Assembly: GCA_045590935.1 (NCBI GenBank)
Contig: JAZNSA010000014.1
Location: 1 to 23,979, forward strand
DNA length: 23,979 nt
From: CAKSHP01 sp045590935
GTDB lineage: Bacteria; Bacillota; Clostridia; UBA1381; UMGS1253
Direction of reading: 5' to 3'
The translations under genes and the position numbers were made by a program. The stretch's first letter is position 1. Every line of letters begins with the position of its first letter. The notes beneath the pieces are model-generated. The model was not told where the DNA came from. It did not search any database and saw only the letters and a program-made list of their open reading frames with translations. This document shows positions 15,737 through 23,669 of this stretch, in pieces.

Positions 15737-16648
15737 ATGGAGGCAAGAATTAACGAGATTTGCAAACGGTTGGAAAAAGAGAGGATTTTTTTTCTCAAAA
15801 ATGAGCCTATGAAAAAGCACACGTCGTTTCGTATTGGCGGAGATGCGTTGGTTTTGGCTGAGCCTGAAAAAGAGGAAGAAATAATTTCTTTAAGAGATAT
15901 TTGCAACCGCTTTGAAGTGCCTTGTTATGTTATTGGAAATGGGTCTAATCTTTTGGTTAGCGATAGCGGATATAATGGAGTTATAATAAAATTAGGAAAA
16001 CGGTTTTCAAATATCAATGTTTTTGAAAATAAAATTGAGGCGCAATCGGGGGCACTTTTGAGCTCTATTGCAAGGGTTGCGGCAGAAAACGGATTGTCGG
16101 GATTTGAGTGTGAAAGCGGAATTCCGGGCTCATTGGGTGGCGCAATCGTTATGAATGCGGGAGCGTATGGTGGCGAAATGAAGGATGTTGTTTTAAAAAC
16201 AACGTATATTGAAGATAGTGGTGAGATAAAAACCGTTTTCGGTGAGGAGCATAAATTTGGCTACAGAGCAAGTGCTTTTCAAGAAAATGATAGGGTTATA
16301 ATTTCGAGTGAGCTTGTATTTGAGCCTGAGGATAAAAATGAGATTTATAACAAAATGGCAGAGCTTGCGCAAAAAAGAAAGGATAAGCAGCCTCTTGAAT
16401 ATCCGTCTTGCGGGTCGGCTTTTAAACGCCCTGAGGGGTATTTTGCAGCTGAGCTTATACAAAATGCAGGGCTAAAGGGATATAGCATAGGCGGAGCGCA
16501 GGTTTCGGAAAAACACAGCGGATTTATAATAAACAAAGGAAATGCATCGGCTGATGACGTTATAGAGCTTGTATACCATATAAAGGATGTGGTTTGTAAA
16601 AAATATGGGGTAGAGCTTGAATGTGAAATGAAGATGCTTGGATTTTAA
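15737..16648 (+). CDS. murB: UDP-N-acetylenolpyruvoylglucosamine reductase MurB
   Basis: MurB is the FAD enzyme that reduces UDP-GlcNAc-enolpyruvate to UDP-MurNAc in the second committed step of peptidoglycan synthesis. From ATG 15737 it has 303 residues. Motifs: HTSFRIGGDA (28-37) and IGNGSNLLVSDSGYNG (66-81) for FAD binding, ESGIPGSLGGAIVMNAGAYG (126-145), the catalytic Tyr-Arg (176-177), and PSCGSAFKRPEGYFAAELI with Ser227 as the likely proton donor, and KHSGFIINKGNASADDV. It is of the type II class, lacking the extra loop of the E. coli enzyme. GGAGGG lies 6 bases before this ATG; the frame is open further upstream into glcK, but that part is not conserved. Confidence 0.96.
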   Translation: MEARINEICKRLEKERIFFLKNEPMKKHTSFRIGGDALVLAEPEKEEEIISLRDICNRFEVPCYVIGNGSNLLVSDSGYNGVIIKLGKRFSNINVFENKIEAQSGALLSSIARVAAENGLSGFECESGIPGSLGGAIVMNAGAYGGEMKDVVLKTTYIEDSGEIKTVFGEEHKFGYRASAFQENDRVIISSELVFEPEDKNEIYNKMAELAQKRKDKQPLEYPSCGSAFKRPEGYFAAELIQNAGLKGYSIGGAQVSEKHSGFIINKGNASADDVIELVYHIKDVVCKKYGVELECEMKMLGF

Positions 16649-16668
16649 AACCTCAAAGGGGTGTGCAT

Positions 16669-17535
16669 ATGAAATTTGTAATAATAACAGGCTTGTCGGG
16701 AGCGGGTAAAACGCAGGTAATACATTTTATGGAGGATTTAGGGTACTATTGCGTTGATAATATGCCGCCTGTCCTTCTGGGTAAATTTGTTGAAATATGC
16801 AATTCTTCAGGCGGAAAAATAGATAAGGTTGCGTTGGTTATTGATATTCGTGGCGGAGATATGTTTCATGAGCTTTTAAATGAAATAGAAAGTCTTGAGA
16901 GTATGGGATGCAATTTTGAAATACTGTTTTTGGAAGCGGACGACGATGTTTTAGTTAAAAGATATAAGGAAACGAGAAGAAAGCATCCTTTGGCAAAAGA
17001 CGGAGCAAGCCTTTTAGATGGAATAAGAGAGGAAAGAAAAATATTAGATGAAGTAAAAAAGCGTGCGGATAATGTTATTAATACATCTAATATTAAAACA
17101 ACAATGTTGAAGACTGTTGTGCAAGAGATTTTTGATGTTGACGGAAATAACGGCGGAATTGTTATAAATGTGCAGTCTTTTGGATATAAATATGGAATTA
17201 TTATTGACGGGGATTTGGTTTTTGATGTGAGATTTTTGCCAAACCCATTTTATGAAGAGGATTTAAAGGAGCATACGGGGCTTGAGGAATGTGTTCAAGA
17301 GTATGTTATGAAATTTGAGCAGACGAATGAATTTTTAGAAAAGCTTGAGGATATGATTAAATATCTTGTTCCGTATTATATCGAGGAGGGAAAAACGCAG
17401 CTTGTTATAGGAATTGGCTGTACGGGCGGAAAGCACAGGAGCGTTACCCTTGCGATAAAGCTTTATGAATACTTAAAAAAAATAGGATACAATACAATTA
17501 TAACGCATCGGGATGTTTTAAGGCAAAACGATTAG
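16669..17535 (+). CDS. rapZ: RapZ/YvcJ nucleotide-binding protein
   Basis: P-loop protein of the RapZ (YvcJ) family, 288 residues from ATG 16669. The N-terminal half has Walker A GLSGAGKT (8-15) and DNMPP; the middle has a DIRG segment; the C-terminal half holds the family's GCTGGKHRSVTLA near the end. In E. coli RapZ binds the small RNAs GlmY and GlmZ and senses glucosamine-6-phosphate; in B. subtilis YvcJ hydrolyses nucleotides and affects competence. The exact role here is unknown, but the link to amino-sugar supply suits its position after murB. AAAGGGG (16655-16661) is 7 bases before ATG 16669, better than the in-frame GTG at 16663. yvcK and whiA, the usual followers, are absent. Confidence 0.95.
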   Translation: MKFVIITGLSGAGKTQVIHFMEDLGYYCVDNMPPVLLGKFVEICNSSGGKIDKVALVIDIRGGDMFHELLNEIESLESMGCNFEILFLEADDDVLVKRYKETRRKHPLAKDGASLLDGIREERKILDEVKKRADNVINTSNIKTTMLKTVVQEIFDVDGNNGGIVINVQSFGYKYGIIIDGDLVFDVRFLPNPFYEEDLKEHTGLEECVQEYVMKFEQTNEFLEKLEDMIKYLVPYYIEEGKTQLVIGIGCTGGKHRSVTLAIKLYEYLKKIGYNTIITHRDVLRQND

Positions 17536-17543
17536 GAGGATAA

Positions 17544-18236
17544 ATGAACAAAGAGAGAGCTTATTATATAAAACCGTTTACAAAGGCGTGGTTTATCAAT
17601 ATATGGTTTCATTATAAAATTCATATATTGATTGGGGCGTTTGTATTAGCTTTGCTTGGCTTGTATACATACGAGTTAATAACAAAGCCGAAGTATGACT
17701 TTTCAATGATTTATATAGGCAATAATATTTCTTCTCTTGAAACGGAGATTAAAACCTTATCTGACGATTTAAGTAAGGTGGCTATAGATGTTAATAACGA
17801 CGGAAAAGTTAAGGTGAGCTGCGAGAGCATATTTGTATCGAAGGACATTGCCAAAAAAGATTCCTCTGCAAAGGCTCAGCTTGAAAAGTCGGAAATGGAA
17901 GTCAGAAATGGAGAGGTTAATGTATATCTCTTTGGCGGAGGCTATGAGCAGGATTATGTCGGCGATGGGGTAGAGGACAGGCTTTACGATTTAACAGCCC
18001 TTGCGGAAAAGTATGGTTATGGCGAGGATATGGTGAAGCGTTATCCAGATGGAAGTGTATATGCAATCAGTATGGAGAATAATCCTTGTTTAAAGTTTGA
18101 TACAAAAGATGTTTATATAGTTGTTCGCCCGTTTTTGGGGGATGAAAATAAGAAAAAAGAAGCTTTTCAATATGAAATTGATTTGAAGATGGCTGAATAT
18201 ATAATAAGCCGAGGAGAGTATGATGTAAAAAGATGA
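17544..18236 (+). CDS. Single-pass membrane protein of unknown function
   Basis: I do not recognise this 230-residue protein. It has an N-terminal aromatic/basic cytoplasmic part with AWFINIWFHYKIH, one transmembrane helix (about residues 26-46) and a soluble part of ~180 residues facing outside by the positive-inside rule. There is no signal-peptidase or lipobox motif. The outer part begins YDFSMIYIGN, has many Lys, Asp and Glu, and contains VNVYLFGGGYEQDYVG. The ribosome binding site AGGAGG overlaps the rapZ stop, so it is cotranslated with rapZ and likely part of the same operon, occupying the place where yvcK normally stands. Similar single-helix proteins with a W-x-x-Y-K start are common in Clostridia and are unannotated. 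A membrane sensor or wall-related role would be inference. Confidence 0.7.
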   Translation: MNKERAYYIKPFTKAWFINIWFHYKIHILIGAFVLALLGLYTYELITKPKYDFSMIYIGNNISSLETEIKTLSDDLSKVAIDVNNDGKVKVSCESIFVSKDIAKKDSSAKAQLEKSEMEVRNGEVNVYLFGGGYEQDYVGDGVEDRLYDLTALAEKYGYGEDMVKRYPDGSVYAISMENNPCLKFDTKDVYIVVRPFLGDENKKKEAFQYEIDLKMAEYIISRGEYDVKR

Positions 18237-18308
18237 AGCTTCAGCAAAATTGCAGGATGAGGGCGTAATTTTGTTGAAAAAGTAAAAATGAAATATTTTT
18301 ATACTATG

Positions 18309-18337
18309 TTGGTGTGCTGAGGCGCACCAATTTTTTT
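18309..18337 (+). terminator. Terminator of the hprK-rapZ operon
   Basis: A 9-bp stem (TTGGTGTGC / GCGCACCAA, one G-U pair) with a TGAG loop is followed by seven T. It ends the plus-strand operon and faces the rpsR-side terminator. Confidence 0.9.
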
Positions 18338-18341
18338 GCAT

Positions 18342-18382
18342 AAAAAAAGGCTTTATACCAAATGAATTTTTTGATACAAGCC
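18342..18382 (-). terminator. Terminator of the rpsF-ssb-rpsR operon
   Basis: On the minus strand GGCTT pairs with AAGCC, and after one mismatch TATC pairs with GGTA, around an A/T-rich loop. Seven T follow (18348-18342). Together with the plus-strand terminator at 18309-18337 it closes a convergent gene junction. Confidence 0.75.
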
Positions 18383-18406
18383 CTTTTTATTTTTGCAATT
18401 TGATTA

Positions 18407-18655
18407 TCAATCAGAAGTAAATGGTAAAAGAGCAATATGTCTTGCTCTCTTAATAGCTTCAGTAACCTCTCTCTGATGCTTTGCACAGTTTCCGCTTATT
18501 CTTCTTGGAACAATCTTCGACTTCTCAGAAATAAACTTTCTAAGCTTAAAAGTATCTTTGTAATCAATTTCAGCAACTTTATCTGCACAGAAAACGCAAA
18601 CTTTTCTCTTTGCTTTTCTCATATTTCTTGCAGGTCTTTCCATTTTTTCAGACAT
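18407..18655 (-). CDS. rpsR: 30S ribosomal protein S18
   Basis: S18 binds the 30S platform next to S6. From the second Met (18655) it has 82 residues, starting MSEKMERPARN. Conserved parts: RKAKRKVCVFCADK, IDYKDTFKLRKFISEKSKI, PRRISGNCAKHQREVTEAIKRARHIALLPF. The CVFC pair plus NCAKH gives a cysteine-containing form that may bind zinc. I prefer 18655 to the ATG at 18661 because AAGGAGG is 8 bases before the former and only 2 before the latter. Third gene in the standard rpsF-ssb-rpsR operon, ended by the terminator at 18342-18382. Confidence 0.95.
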   Translation of the reverse strand: MSEKMERPARNMRKAKRKVCVFCADKVAEIDYKDTFKLRKFISEKSKIVPRRISGNCAKHQREVTEAIKRARHIALLPFTSD

Positions 18656-18683
18656 TTTCATTTCCTCCTTATCAGATTTTTAA

Positions 18684-19145
18684 TTAGAATGGCAAATCGT
18701 CGTCAGACATACCAGAAGCAAAATCGCTACCATTCGGAAGGTCGCCAGACGAACCAAACGCACCTGAAACGCTTTGGTCAAATGAATTTCCAAAGTTTCC
18801 TGCGCTTGGAGCACTGTTTGAAGAGCTTTGTTTACCCTCGGTAAAATAAGCCTCATCAACGATAACCTCCGTTGCATATCTCTTGTTGCCGTTTTGGTCT
18901 GTCCAATCTCTTGTCTGGATAGAACCAACAACGCCTATAAATCTGCCTTTTGAAAAATAGCTGCATATAAACTCTGCTGTTTTATTCCAAGCAACACAAT
19001 TTATAAAGTCAGCCTTTCTCTCCTCGCCCTGACGAACAAAACGACGGTCAACTGCAACTGAAAAGCTGCAAACGTTAGCACCGCTCGGAGTTGCTCTAAG
19101 CTCGGGATTTGCTGTTAATCTGCCTACCAATATGGCTTTGTTCAT
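18684..19145 (-). CDS. ssb: Single-stranded DNA-binding protein SSB
   Basis: SSB protects single-stranded DNA in replication, repair and recombination and recruits partners through its acidic tip. The 153-residue protein has an OB fold (about 1-108) with MNKAILVGRLTANPELR, FSVAVDR, ADFINCVAWNKTAEF, GSIQTRDWTDQNGNKRY and EVIVDEAYF. A Ser/Gly/Asn-rich linker follows, and then the C-terminal tip DDDLPF. Second in the rpsF-ssb-rpsR operon, so its output is tied to ribosomal protein synthesis. Gaps are 34 bases from rpsF and 22 bases to the upstream rpsR start codon. Confidence 0.97.
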   Translation of the reverse strand: MNKAILVGRLTANPELRATPSGANVCSFSVAVDRRFVRQGEERKADFINCVAWNKTAEFICSYFSKGRFIGVVGSIQTRDWTDQNGNKRYATEVIVDEAYFTEGKQSSSNSAPSAGNFGNSFDQSVSGAFGSSGDLPNGSDFASGMSDDDLPF

Positions 19146-19179
19146 AAAAAATACACCGCCTTCTTAATTGTGGTAGAAG

Positions 19180-19470
19180 TTATTTCTTGATGATAATACT
19201 TCTCATGATATCTTCAGTAATCTTGTAGATTCTGTCAAGCTCAGCAGGAAAATCAGACTTCGCAGAAAAGTTAACCAACACGTAATAACCCTCGTTCTTA
19301 TCGTTAATTTCATAAGCAAGCTTTCTTTTGCCCCAAATATCAAGAGATTCAATTTCGCCTGCACCTTCAATCAATGATTTGAACTTTTCAACAACAGCAT
19401 TTGTTTTCTCTTCATCTAAATCAGGATTAACGATGAAAATTGTTTCATACTTGTTAATGATTTCAACCAT
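19180..19470 (-). CDS. rpsF: 30S ribosomal protein S6
   Basis: S6 pairs with S18 on the 30S platform. From ATG 19470 the protein has 96 residues, with NKYETIFIVNPDLDEEKT at the start, then SLDIWGKRKLAYEINDKNEGYY and the C-terminal DRIYKITEDIMRSIIIKK. The frame remains open further upstream to a TTG-type start, but AGGGAGGTG lies 8 bases before 19470 and homology begins there. The leader is about 80 nt and can form a GCTTG/CAAGC hairpin at its 5' end. In many bacteria the S6:S18 complex binds its own leader; I could not clearly see that RNA motif here. Confidence 0.96.
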   Translation of the reverse strand: MVEIINKYETIFIVNPDLDEEKTNAVVEKFKSLIEGAGEIESLDIWGKRKLAYEINDKNEGYYVLVNFSAKSDFPAELDRIYKITEDIMRSIIIKK

Positions 19471-19556
19471 TACTACTACACCTCCCTTTCGGACTTTGAC
19501 CCCGCAGTATAAATACGGAGTAAGGAAAATATTTGCTTGCATAAACAAGCTATATC

Positions 19557-19585
19557 ATTATATACCTTTTCTTATGCTTTGTCAA
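19557..19585 (-). promoter_or_regulatory. rpsF-ssb-rpsR promoter
   Basis: On the minus strand a perfect TTGACA (19580-19585) and a perfect TATAAT (19557-19562) are exactly 17 bases apart, the full sigma-A consensus. This is the strongest promoter in the window, as expected for a ribosomal protein operon. Confidence 0.92.
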
Positions 19586-19636
19586 GCTTTTTTATATACT
19601 TTCATCAATTTTGTAAAAATGCATAACATTTAAACG

Positions 19637-19915
19637 TTATTTCAACAGCTTATCTGTATATTTATCAATAAGCTTCATACAGCTATTTACTGTTTCCACG
19701 CTGTTTTGATATTCGTACAAAATAAGTGCGTGTTCGTTTTCTACGGGTATAAGCTCACATTTGTTGCCAATATCTTTCATTTGGATATTGTAGCTTATTG
19801 TGTCGGATATGTCTACAACGGTATCGTTCGTTCCGTGCATAAGCAAAATATCTGTTTCTGTTTTTGAAGCATCAAAAACAATGTCGAAAAAATAAGAACA
19901 ATAGAAAAAATACAA
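19637..19915 (-). pseudogene. Alpha/beta hydrolase gene, 3' remnant
   Basis: A frame of 92 codons whose last ~77 residues look like the C-terminal part of a serine alpha/beta hydrolase of the dipeptidyl-peptidase/acyl-peptidase kind: TDILLMHGTNDTVVD carries the acid residue, VENEHALI carries the catalytic His, and a final helix ends at a natural stop. The nucleophile Ser, its Gly-x-Ser-x-Gly motif and the lid are missing. The start is a TTG with no ribosome binding site, and the first ~15 residues do not fit. Upstream on this strand the sequence is the promoter of the next plus-strand gene. So this is most likely the tail of a gene lost by deletion. An alternative, a functional short protein, seems unlikely. 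Confidence 0.6.
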
Positions 19916-19916
19916 C

Positions 19917-19945
19917 TTGCAATTTTGCTTGATTTATGGTAAAAT
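19917..19945 (+). promoter_or_regulatory. Promoter of the 2-hydroxyacid dehydrogenase-tex unit
   Basis: TTGCAA (19917-19922) and TAAAAT (19940-19945) are 17 bases apart. The transcript would start near 19952, about 205 bases before the ATG at 20156. The -35 abuts the truncated end of the hydrolase remnant. Confidence 0.55.
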
Positions 19946-20155
19946 ATTGAAGAGTAAAAGCATATAAAAATGCTTTAATTGAAATTTGTGAGAATTTGAA
20001 TGTTTGTTCATTTTGGATTATTTAGCGCACACAAGGGCATGTATAATGAAGCGATTTTTTCAAAGAATATAAAGCGCTTGCTTAAGCTATAAAAGAGGTT
20101 AAGCCGCTGATTCCGTTGCTACTTGTTTTGAAATATTAAAAAAGAGGTGTGATTT
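19946..20155 (+). other. Long 5' leader region before the dehydrogenase
   Basis: About 205 bases. It holds an AAAGCAT-N6-ATGCTTT hairpin near its 5' end and a 30-codon frame at 20000-20092 that begins MFVHFGLFSAHKG; the latter has no strong ribosome binding site. The end has AAAGAGGTG before the dehydrogenase ATG. I do not recognise a riboswitch class, and the region could also be leftover from a deletion. Confidence 0.35.
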
Positions 20156-21106
20156 ATGAAGATTGCCGTTTTAGACAGTAAAACATTGGGTGCGGATTTA
20201 GACCTTTCGCCGTTAGATGAGCTTGGTGAGGTTTTTGTATATGAAAATACCACGCCCGAGGAGGTTGCAAGCAGAATTTTTGATTGCGACGTTTGTATTA
20301 TAAATAAAATTAAGCTTTTTGAAGAAAATTTGAAAAATGCGAAAAATTTAAAGTTAATCTGCCTTGCGGCTACTGGGTATGACAATGTTGATACGAAATA
20401 CTGCAAAAAGGCAGGTATTGGAGTTTGCAATGTTGTAGGATATTCTACTCATAGCGTAAGCCAACTGACATTAACGATGGCGCTCAGCCTTGCAACCCGC
20501 ATTTTTGAATACAGGGAATACGTTAATTGCGGAAAATATCAAAGAGGCGATTCGGCTAATTATTTAGAGCCTGTATATCATCAGCTATATGGAAAGGTTT
20601 GGGGAGTAGTTGGGCTTGGAAATATAGGCAGACAGGTTGCGAGAGTTGCTGAGGCGATGGGGTGCAGGGTTATTGCAAACAAGCGCACGCCCGATGAGGA
20701 GTTTGAAACGGTGGATTTAGATACGCTTGTTTCAAGTGCGGATATAATTTCTATTCATACGCCTTTGAGTGATGAAACAAGAGGGCTTATCGGAAAAAAA
20801 GAAATTGAAAAAATGAAAAAAACTGCTATCGTCATAAATGTGGCAAGGGGCGCGGTTGTTGATGAAGAAGCACTTTGCGATGCGATTTTAGAGGAAAAAA
20901 TAGGTGCTGTTGGCATTGATGTTTATTCAAAAGAACCTTTTTCGGCTGAGCATCCATATAATAAAATTCTTGGAAGAAAGAACGTTTGCCTGACCCCGCA
21001 TATGGCTTGGGCGGCGTATGAGGCAAGGTTTTTGTGCCTTGAAGAAATTATTAAAAATATAAAGGCGTTTTTTGGCGGAGAGATACGAAACAGGGTTGAA
21101 ATTTAA
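20156..21106 (+). CDS. D-2-hydroxyacid dehydrogenase (NAD-dependent)
   Basis: A 316-residue member of the D-isomer-specific 2-hydroxyacid dehydrogenases, which reduce 2-oxoacids with NAD(P)H. Seen: substrate loop AATGYDNVD (71-79), the Rossmann motif GLGNIGRQVA (153-162), catalytic Arg231 in VARGAVVD, Glu260 in YSKEP and His282 in PHMAW. The subtype could be glycerate/hydroxypyruvate, lactate or a branched acid dehydrogenase; the sequence does not decide. AGAGGTG precedes the ATG. tex follows 20 bases later and is likely cotranscribed. Confidence 0.92.
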   Translation: MKIAVLDSKTLGADLDLSPLDELGEVFVYENTTPEEVASRIFDCDVCIINKIKLFEENLKNAKNLKLICLAATGYDNVDTKYCKKAGIGVCNVVGYSTHSVSQLTLTMALSLATRIFEYREYVNCGKYQRGDSANYLEPVYHQLYGKVWGVVGLGNIGRQVARVAEAMGCRVIANKRTPDEEFETVDLDTLVSSADIISIHTPLSDETRGLIGKKEIEKMKKTAIVINVARGAVVDEEALCDAILEEKIGAVGIDVYSKEPFSAEHPYNKILGRKNVCLTPHMAWAAYEARFLCLEEIIKNIKAFFGGEIRNRVEI

Positions 21107-21126
21107 TATACAAAGGAAGTGGCAAA

Positions 21127-23283
21127 ATGGATTTTATACAAGCGCTTGCGAATGAGTTTAAGCTAAATCAAATGCATGTAAAAAACATAATTGAGCTTAT
21201 AGACGGTGGGAACACAATTCCGTTTATCGCAAGATACAGAAAGGAAATGACGGGTTCTTGCGACGACCAGGTTCTAAGAGAGCTAAACGACAGGCTTACT
21301 TATCTTAGAAACTTTGAAAAGAGAAAAGAGGAAATAATTGAGTCTATAACAGAGCAAGAGAAAATGACAGACGAAATTATGGAGGACATAAAAAGTGCTA
21401 CTACTCTTGCAAGGCTTGAGGATATTTATCGTCCGTTTAAGCAAAAGAGAAGAACAAGGGCAACCGTTGCAAAGGAAAAAGGCTTGGAGCCTTTGGCAAA
21501 TATTATTCTTTTGCAAGAGTTTAAAGATGATTTTTATAAAAAGAGCGAGGAGTTTATTTCTGAGGAAAACGGAGTTTTAAGTGCGCAAGAAGCAATTGAC
21601 GGAGCAAAGGATATTGTTTGTGAGTATGTTAGCGACAATGCGGAGGCAAGGCAGATTTTAAGAGAATATTTCCAGGCAAACGCAATGATTGTTACCTCTG
21701 CCGCAAAAGAGGAGGACTCTGTTTATTCGATGTATTATGAATATAGCGAGCCTGCAAAGAAAATTCCGAGCCATAGAATTTTAGCAATAAACAGAGGCGA
21801 AAAGGAAGAATTTTTAAAGGTTAGCGTTGAGGCAAGCGAGGAAACGGCAATAAAGCTTCTTTGTGATTTGTTTATAACAAAGCCAGGCGTTGCAACAACG
21901 GAGGTTTTTTATGTTGAAGCGATTGAGGATGCGTATAAGAGGCTTATATATCCGTCGATAGAGAGAGAAGTGCGTTCGGATTTGACGAGTGCCGCTTCCG
22001 AGCAAGCCATTAAAAACTTCGGCGTTAATTTGAAAAACCTTTTGATGCAACCGCCAATAAAGGGAAAAATAACCTTAGGCTTGGACCCTGCGTACAGAAC
22101 GGGTTGCAAAATAGCGGTTGTTGATGATACGGGAAAGGTTTTGGATACAACTGTTATTTATCCTACGCCACCGCAAAATAAAAAGGAAGAGGCTAAGGTT
22201 GCGCTTAAAGCGCTTATTAAAAAACATAACGTTGACGTTATTTCAATCGGAAACGGAACGGCATCGAAGGAGTCGGAAATATTTGTTGCGGAGCTTATAG
22301 GCGAAATTGAGGATAGGGAGCTTTCGTATATGGTTGTTAATGAAGCGGGAGCGTCGGTTTATTCCGCATCAAAGCTTGGAGCAAGCGAATTCCCCGACTT
22401 TGATGTTTCGCTGAGAAGTGCCGTTTCAATCGCAAGACGACTTCAGGACCCTCTTGCAGAGCTTGTTAAAATAGACCCGAAATCTATAGGAGTTGGGCAG
22501 TATCAGCACGATATGCCCGAAAAACGTCTCGACGAAACGCTTGGCGGAGTTGTTGAGGACTGCGTAAACAAGGTTGGAGTAGACTTAAATACTGCTTCGG
22601 CATCGCTTTTGTCGTACGTTTCAGGAGTTTCGTCTGCCGTTTCGGCAAATATCGTTAAGCACAGAGAGGAAAACGGAGCGTTCAAGTCGAGAACGGAGCT
22701 TAAAAAGGTTGCTAAATTGGGACCAAAGGCGTATGAGCAGTGTGCGGGATTTTTAAGAATACCTGAAGGAAAAAATATTTTGGATAATACGTCTGTTCAT
22801 CCAGAGTCGTATGATGCGGCGTTAAAGCTTTTGGAAATATTTAATTTTACTAAAGATGATATAAAAAACGGTGCGCCCGCATCGCTTTTGGATATGATAA
22901 AGCTTAAGGGCGTAGATGAGGTTTGCGAGCTTTGCGGAGTAGGAAAGCCAACGCTTATGGATATTGCAAATGAGCTTATGAAGCCTGGAAGAGACCTTCG
23001 TGATGATTTACCTGCGCCGATGCTTAGAAGCGACATAATGGATATGAAGGACTTGAAGCCAGGGATGGAACTTATGGGAACTGTCAGAAATGCGATTGAT
23101 TTTGGAATTTTTGTTGATATTGGTGTGCATCAGGACGGCTTGGTTCATATATCACAAATAACAAATAAATATATAAAGCATCCGAGCGAGGTTGTAAAAG
23201 TTGGCGACATTGTTAAGGTGTGGGTTATATCGGTTGATGTCGAAAAAAAGAGAATATCGCTGACTATGAAGAAACCAATATGA
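21127..23283 (+). CDS. tex: Tex family S1 RNA-binding protein
   Basis: Tex is a conserved nucleic-acid-binding protein related to eukaryotic Spt6, tied to transcription and stress fitness; its exact bacterial role is not settled. The 718 residues match the family. N-terminal helical part with NTIPFIARYRKEMTGSCDD, and LEDIYRPFKQKRRTRATVAKEKGLEP. The YqgF/RNase H-like domain starts near 312 (GKITLGLDPAYRTGCKIAVV). Tandem helix-hairpin-helix follows (about 482-545, DLNTASASLLSYVSGVS). The C-terminal S1 domain is at 641-718 (GTVRNAIDFGIFVDIGVHQD). AAGGAAG lies before the ATG. No clear terminator follows. Confidence 0.97.
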   Translation: MDFIQALANEFKLNQMHVKNIIELIDGGNTIPFIARYRKEMTGSCDDQVLRELNDRLTYLRNFEKRKEEIIESITEQEKMTDEIMEDIKSATTLARLEDIYRPFKQKRRTRATVAKEKGLEPLANIILLQEFKDDFYKKSEEFISEENGVLSAQEAIDGAKDIVCEYVSDNAEARQILREYFQANAMIVTSAAKEEDSVYSMYYEYSEPAKKIPSHRILAINRGEKEEFLKVSVEASEETAIKLLCDLFITKPGVATTEVFYVEAIEDAYKRLIYPSIEREVRSDLTSAASEQAIKNFGVNLKNLLMQPPIKGKITLGLDPAYRTGCKIAVVDDTGKVLDTTVIYPTPPQNKKEEAKVALKALIKKHNVDVISIGNGTASKESEIFVAELIGEIEDRELSYMVVNEAGASVYSASKLGASEFPDFDVSLRSAVSIARRLQDPLAELVKIDPKSIGVGQYQHDMPEKRLDETLGGVVEDCVNKVGVDLNTASASLLSYVSGVSSAVSANIVKHREENGAFKSRTELKKVAKLGPKAYEQCAGFLRIPEGKNILDNTSVHPESYDAALKLLEIFNFTKDDIKNGAPASLLDMIKLKGVDEVCELCGVGKPTLMDIANELMKPGRDLRDDLPAPMLRSDIMDMKDLKPGMELMGTVRNAIDFGIFVDIGVHQDGLVHISQITNKYIKHPSEVVKVGDIVKVWVISVDVEKKRISLTMKKPI

Positions 23284-23333
23284 TTTTGTCGACGAAATAT
23301 TTTCAATTATTTGTATTTTTATCAAAATTTTAG

Positions 23334-23362
23334 TTGACAAATCGGCAAAATTGTGATATGCT
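23334..23362 (+). promoter_or_regulatory. Promoter of the cold-shock gene
   Basis: A perfect TTGACA (23334-23339) and TATGCT (23357-23362) are 17 bases apart, with a TGA just before the -10 (extended -10). A leader of about 45 nt follows, too short to compare with the long E. coli cspA thermosensor leader. Confidence 0.75.
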
Positions 23363-23412
23363 AGACGGGCAGTCTGAAAAGATTGCGAATAAGATTTTGG
23401 AGGAACAAAAAA

Positions 23413-23613
23413 ATGCAAAAAGGTACAGTAAAATGGTTCAATGCAGAGAAGGGTTATGGTTTTATCCAGAGCGAGAATAGCGAGGATGTTTTCGTTCATT
23501 TTTCTGCAATCCAGGGCGAAGGCTACAAATCTCTCGAAGAGGGAGCAGCAGTTGAGTTTGAAGTTATAAGCGGCGCAAAAGGTCCTCAGGCAGCTAATGT
23601 AACAAAACTATAA
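23413..23613 (+). CDS. Cold-shock domain protein
   Basis: A 66-residue cold-shock protein, a single OB fold that binds single-stranded RNA and DNA and melts RNA structure. RNP1 is KGYGFIQ (16-22), RNP2 is VFVHFSAI (27-34), and the start MQKGTVKWFNAEKG is the family consensus. I chose ATG 23413 because GGAGGAA is upstream at the right distance; an in-frame ATG at 23383 adds ten non-conserved residues. It has its own promoter and terminator, so it is probably monocistronic. It could be named cspA/cspB-like but the paralogue cannot be told. Confidence 0.96.
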   Translation: MQKGTVKWFNAEKGYGFIQSENSEDVFVHFSAIQGEGYKSLEEGAAVEFEVISGAKGPQAANVTKL

Positions 23614-23669
23614 TTGGCGTGAGGGTTATTATATATAACGGCAAGTCATTATTATTCGTATTGGATTAA

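Noticed and set aside
18437..18844. 135-codon plus-strand frame
   Set aside because: Antisense to rpsR and ssb, both firmly identified; no ribosome binding site and no sensible protein.
19471..19550. S6:S18-binding leader RNA motif before rpsF
   Set aside because: Hairpins can be drawn, but I could not match the conserved asymmetric loop of that motif with any confidence; left unannotated. An Infernal search would decide.
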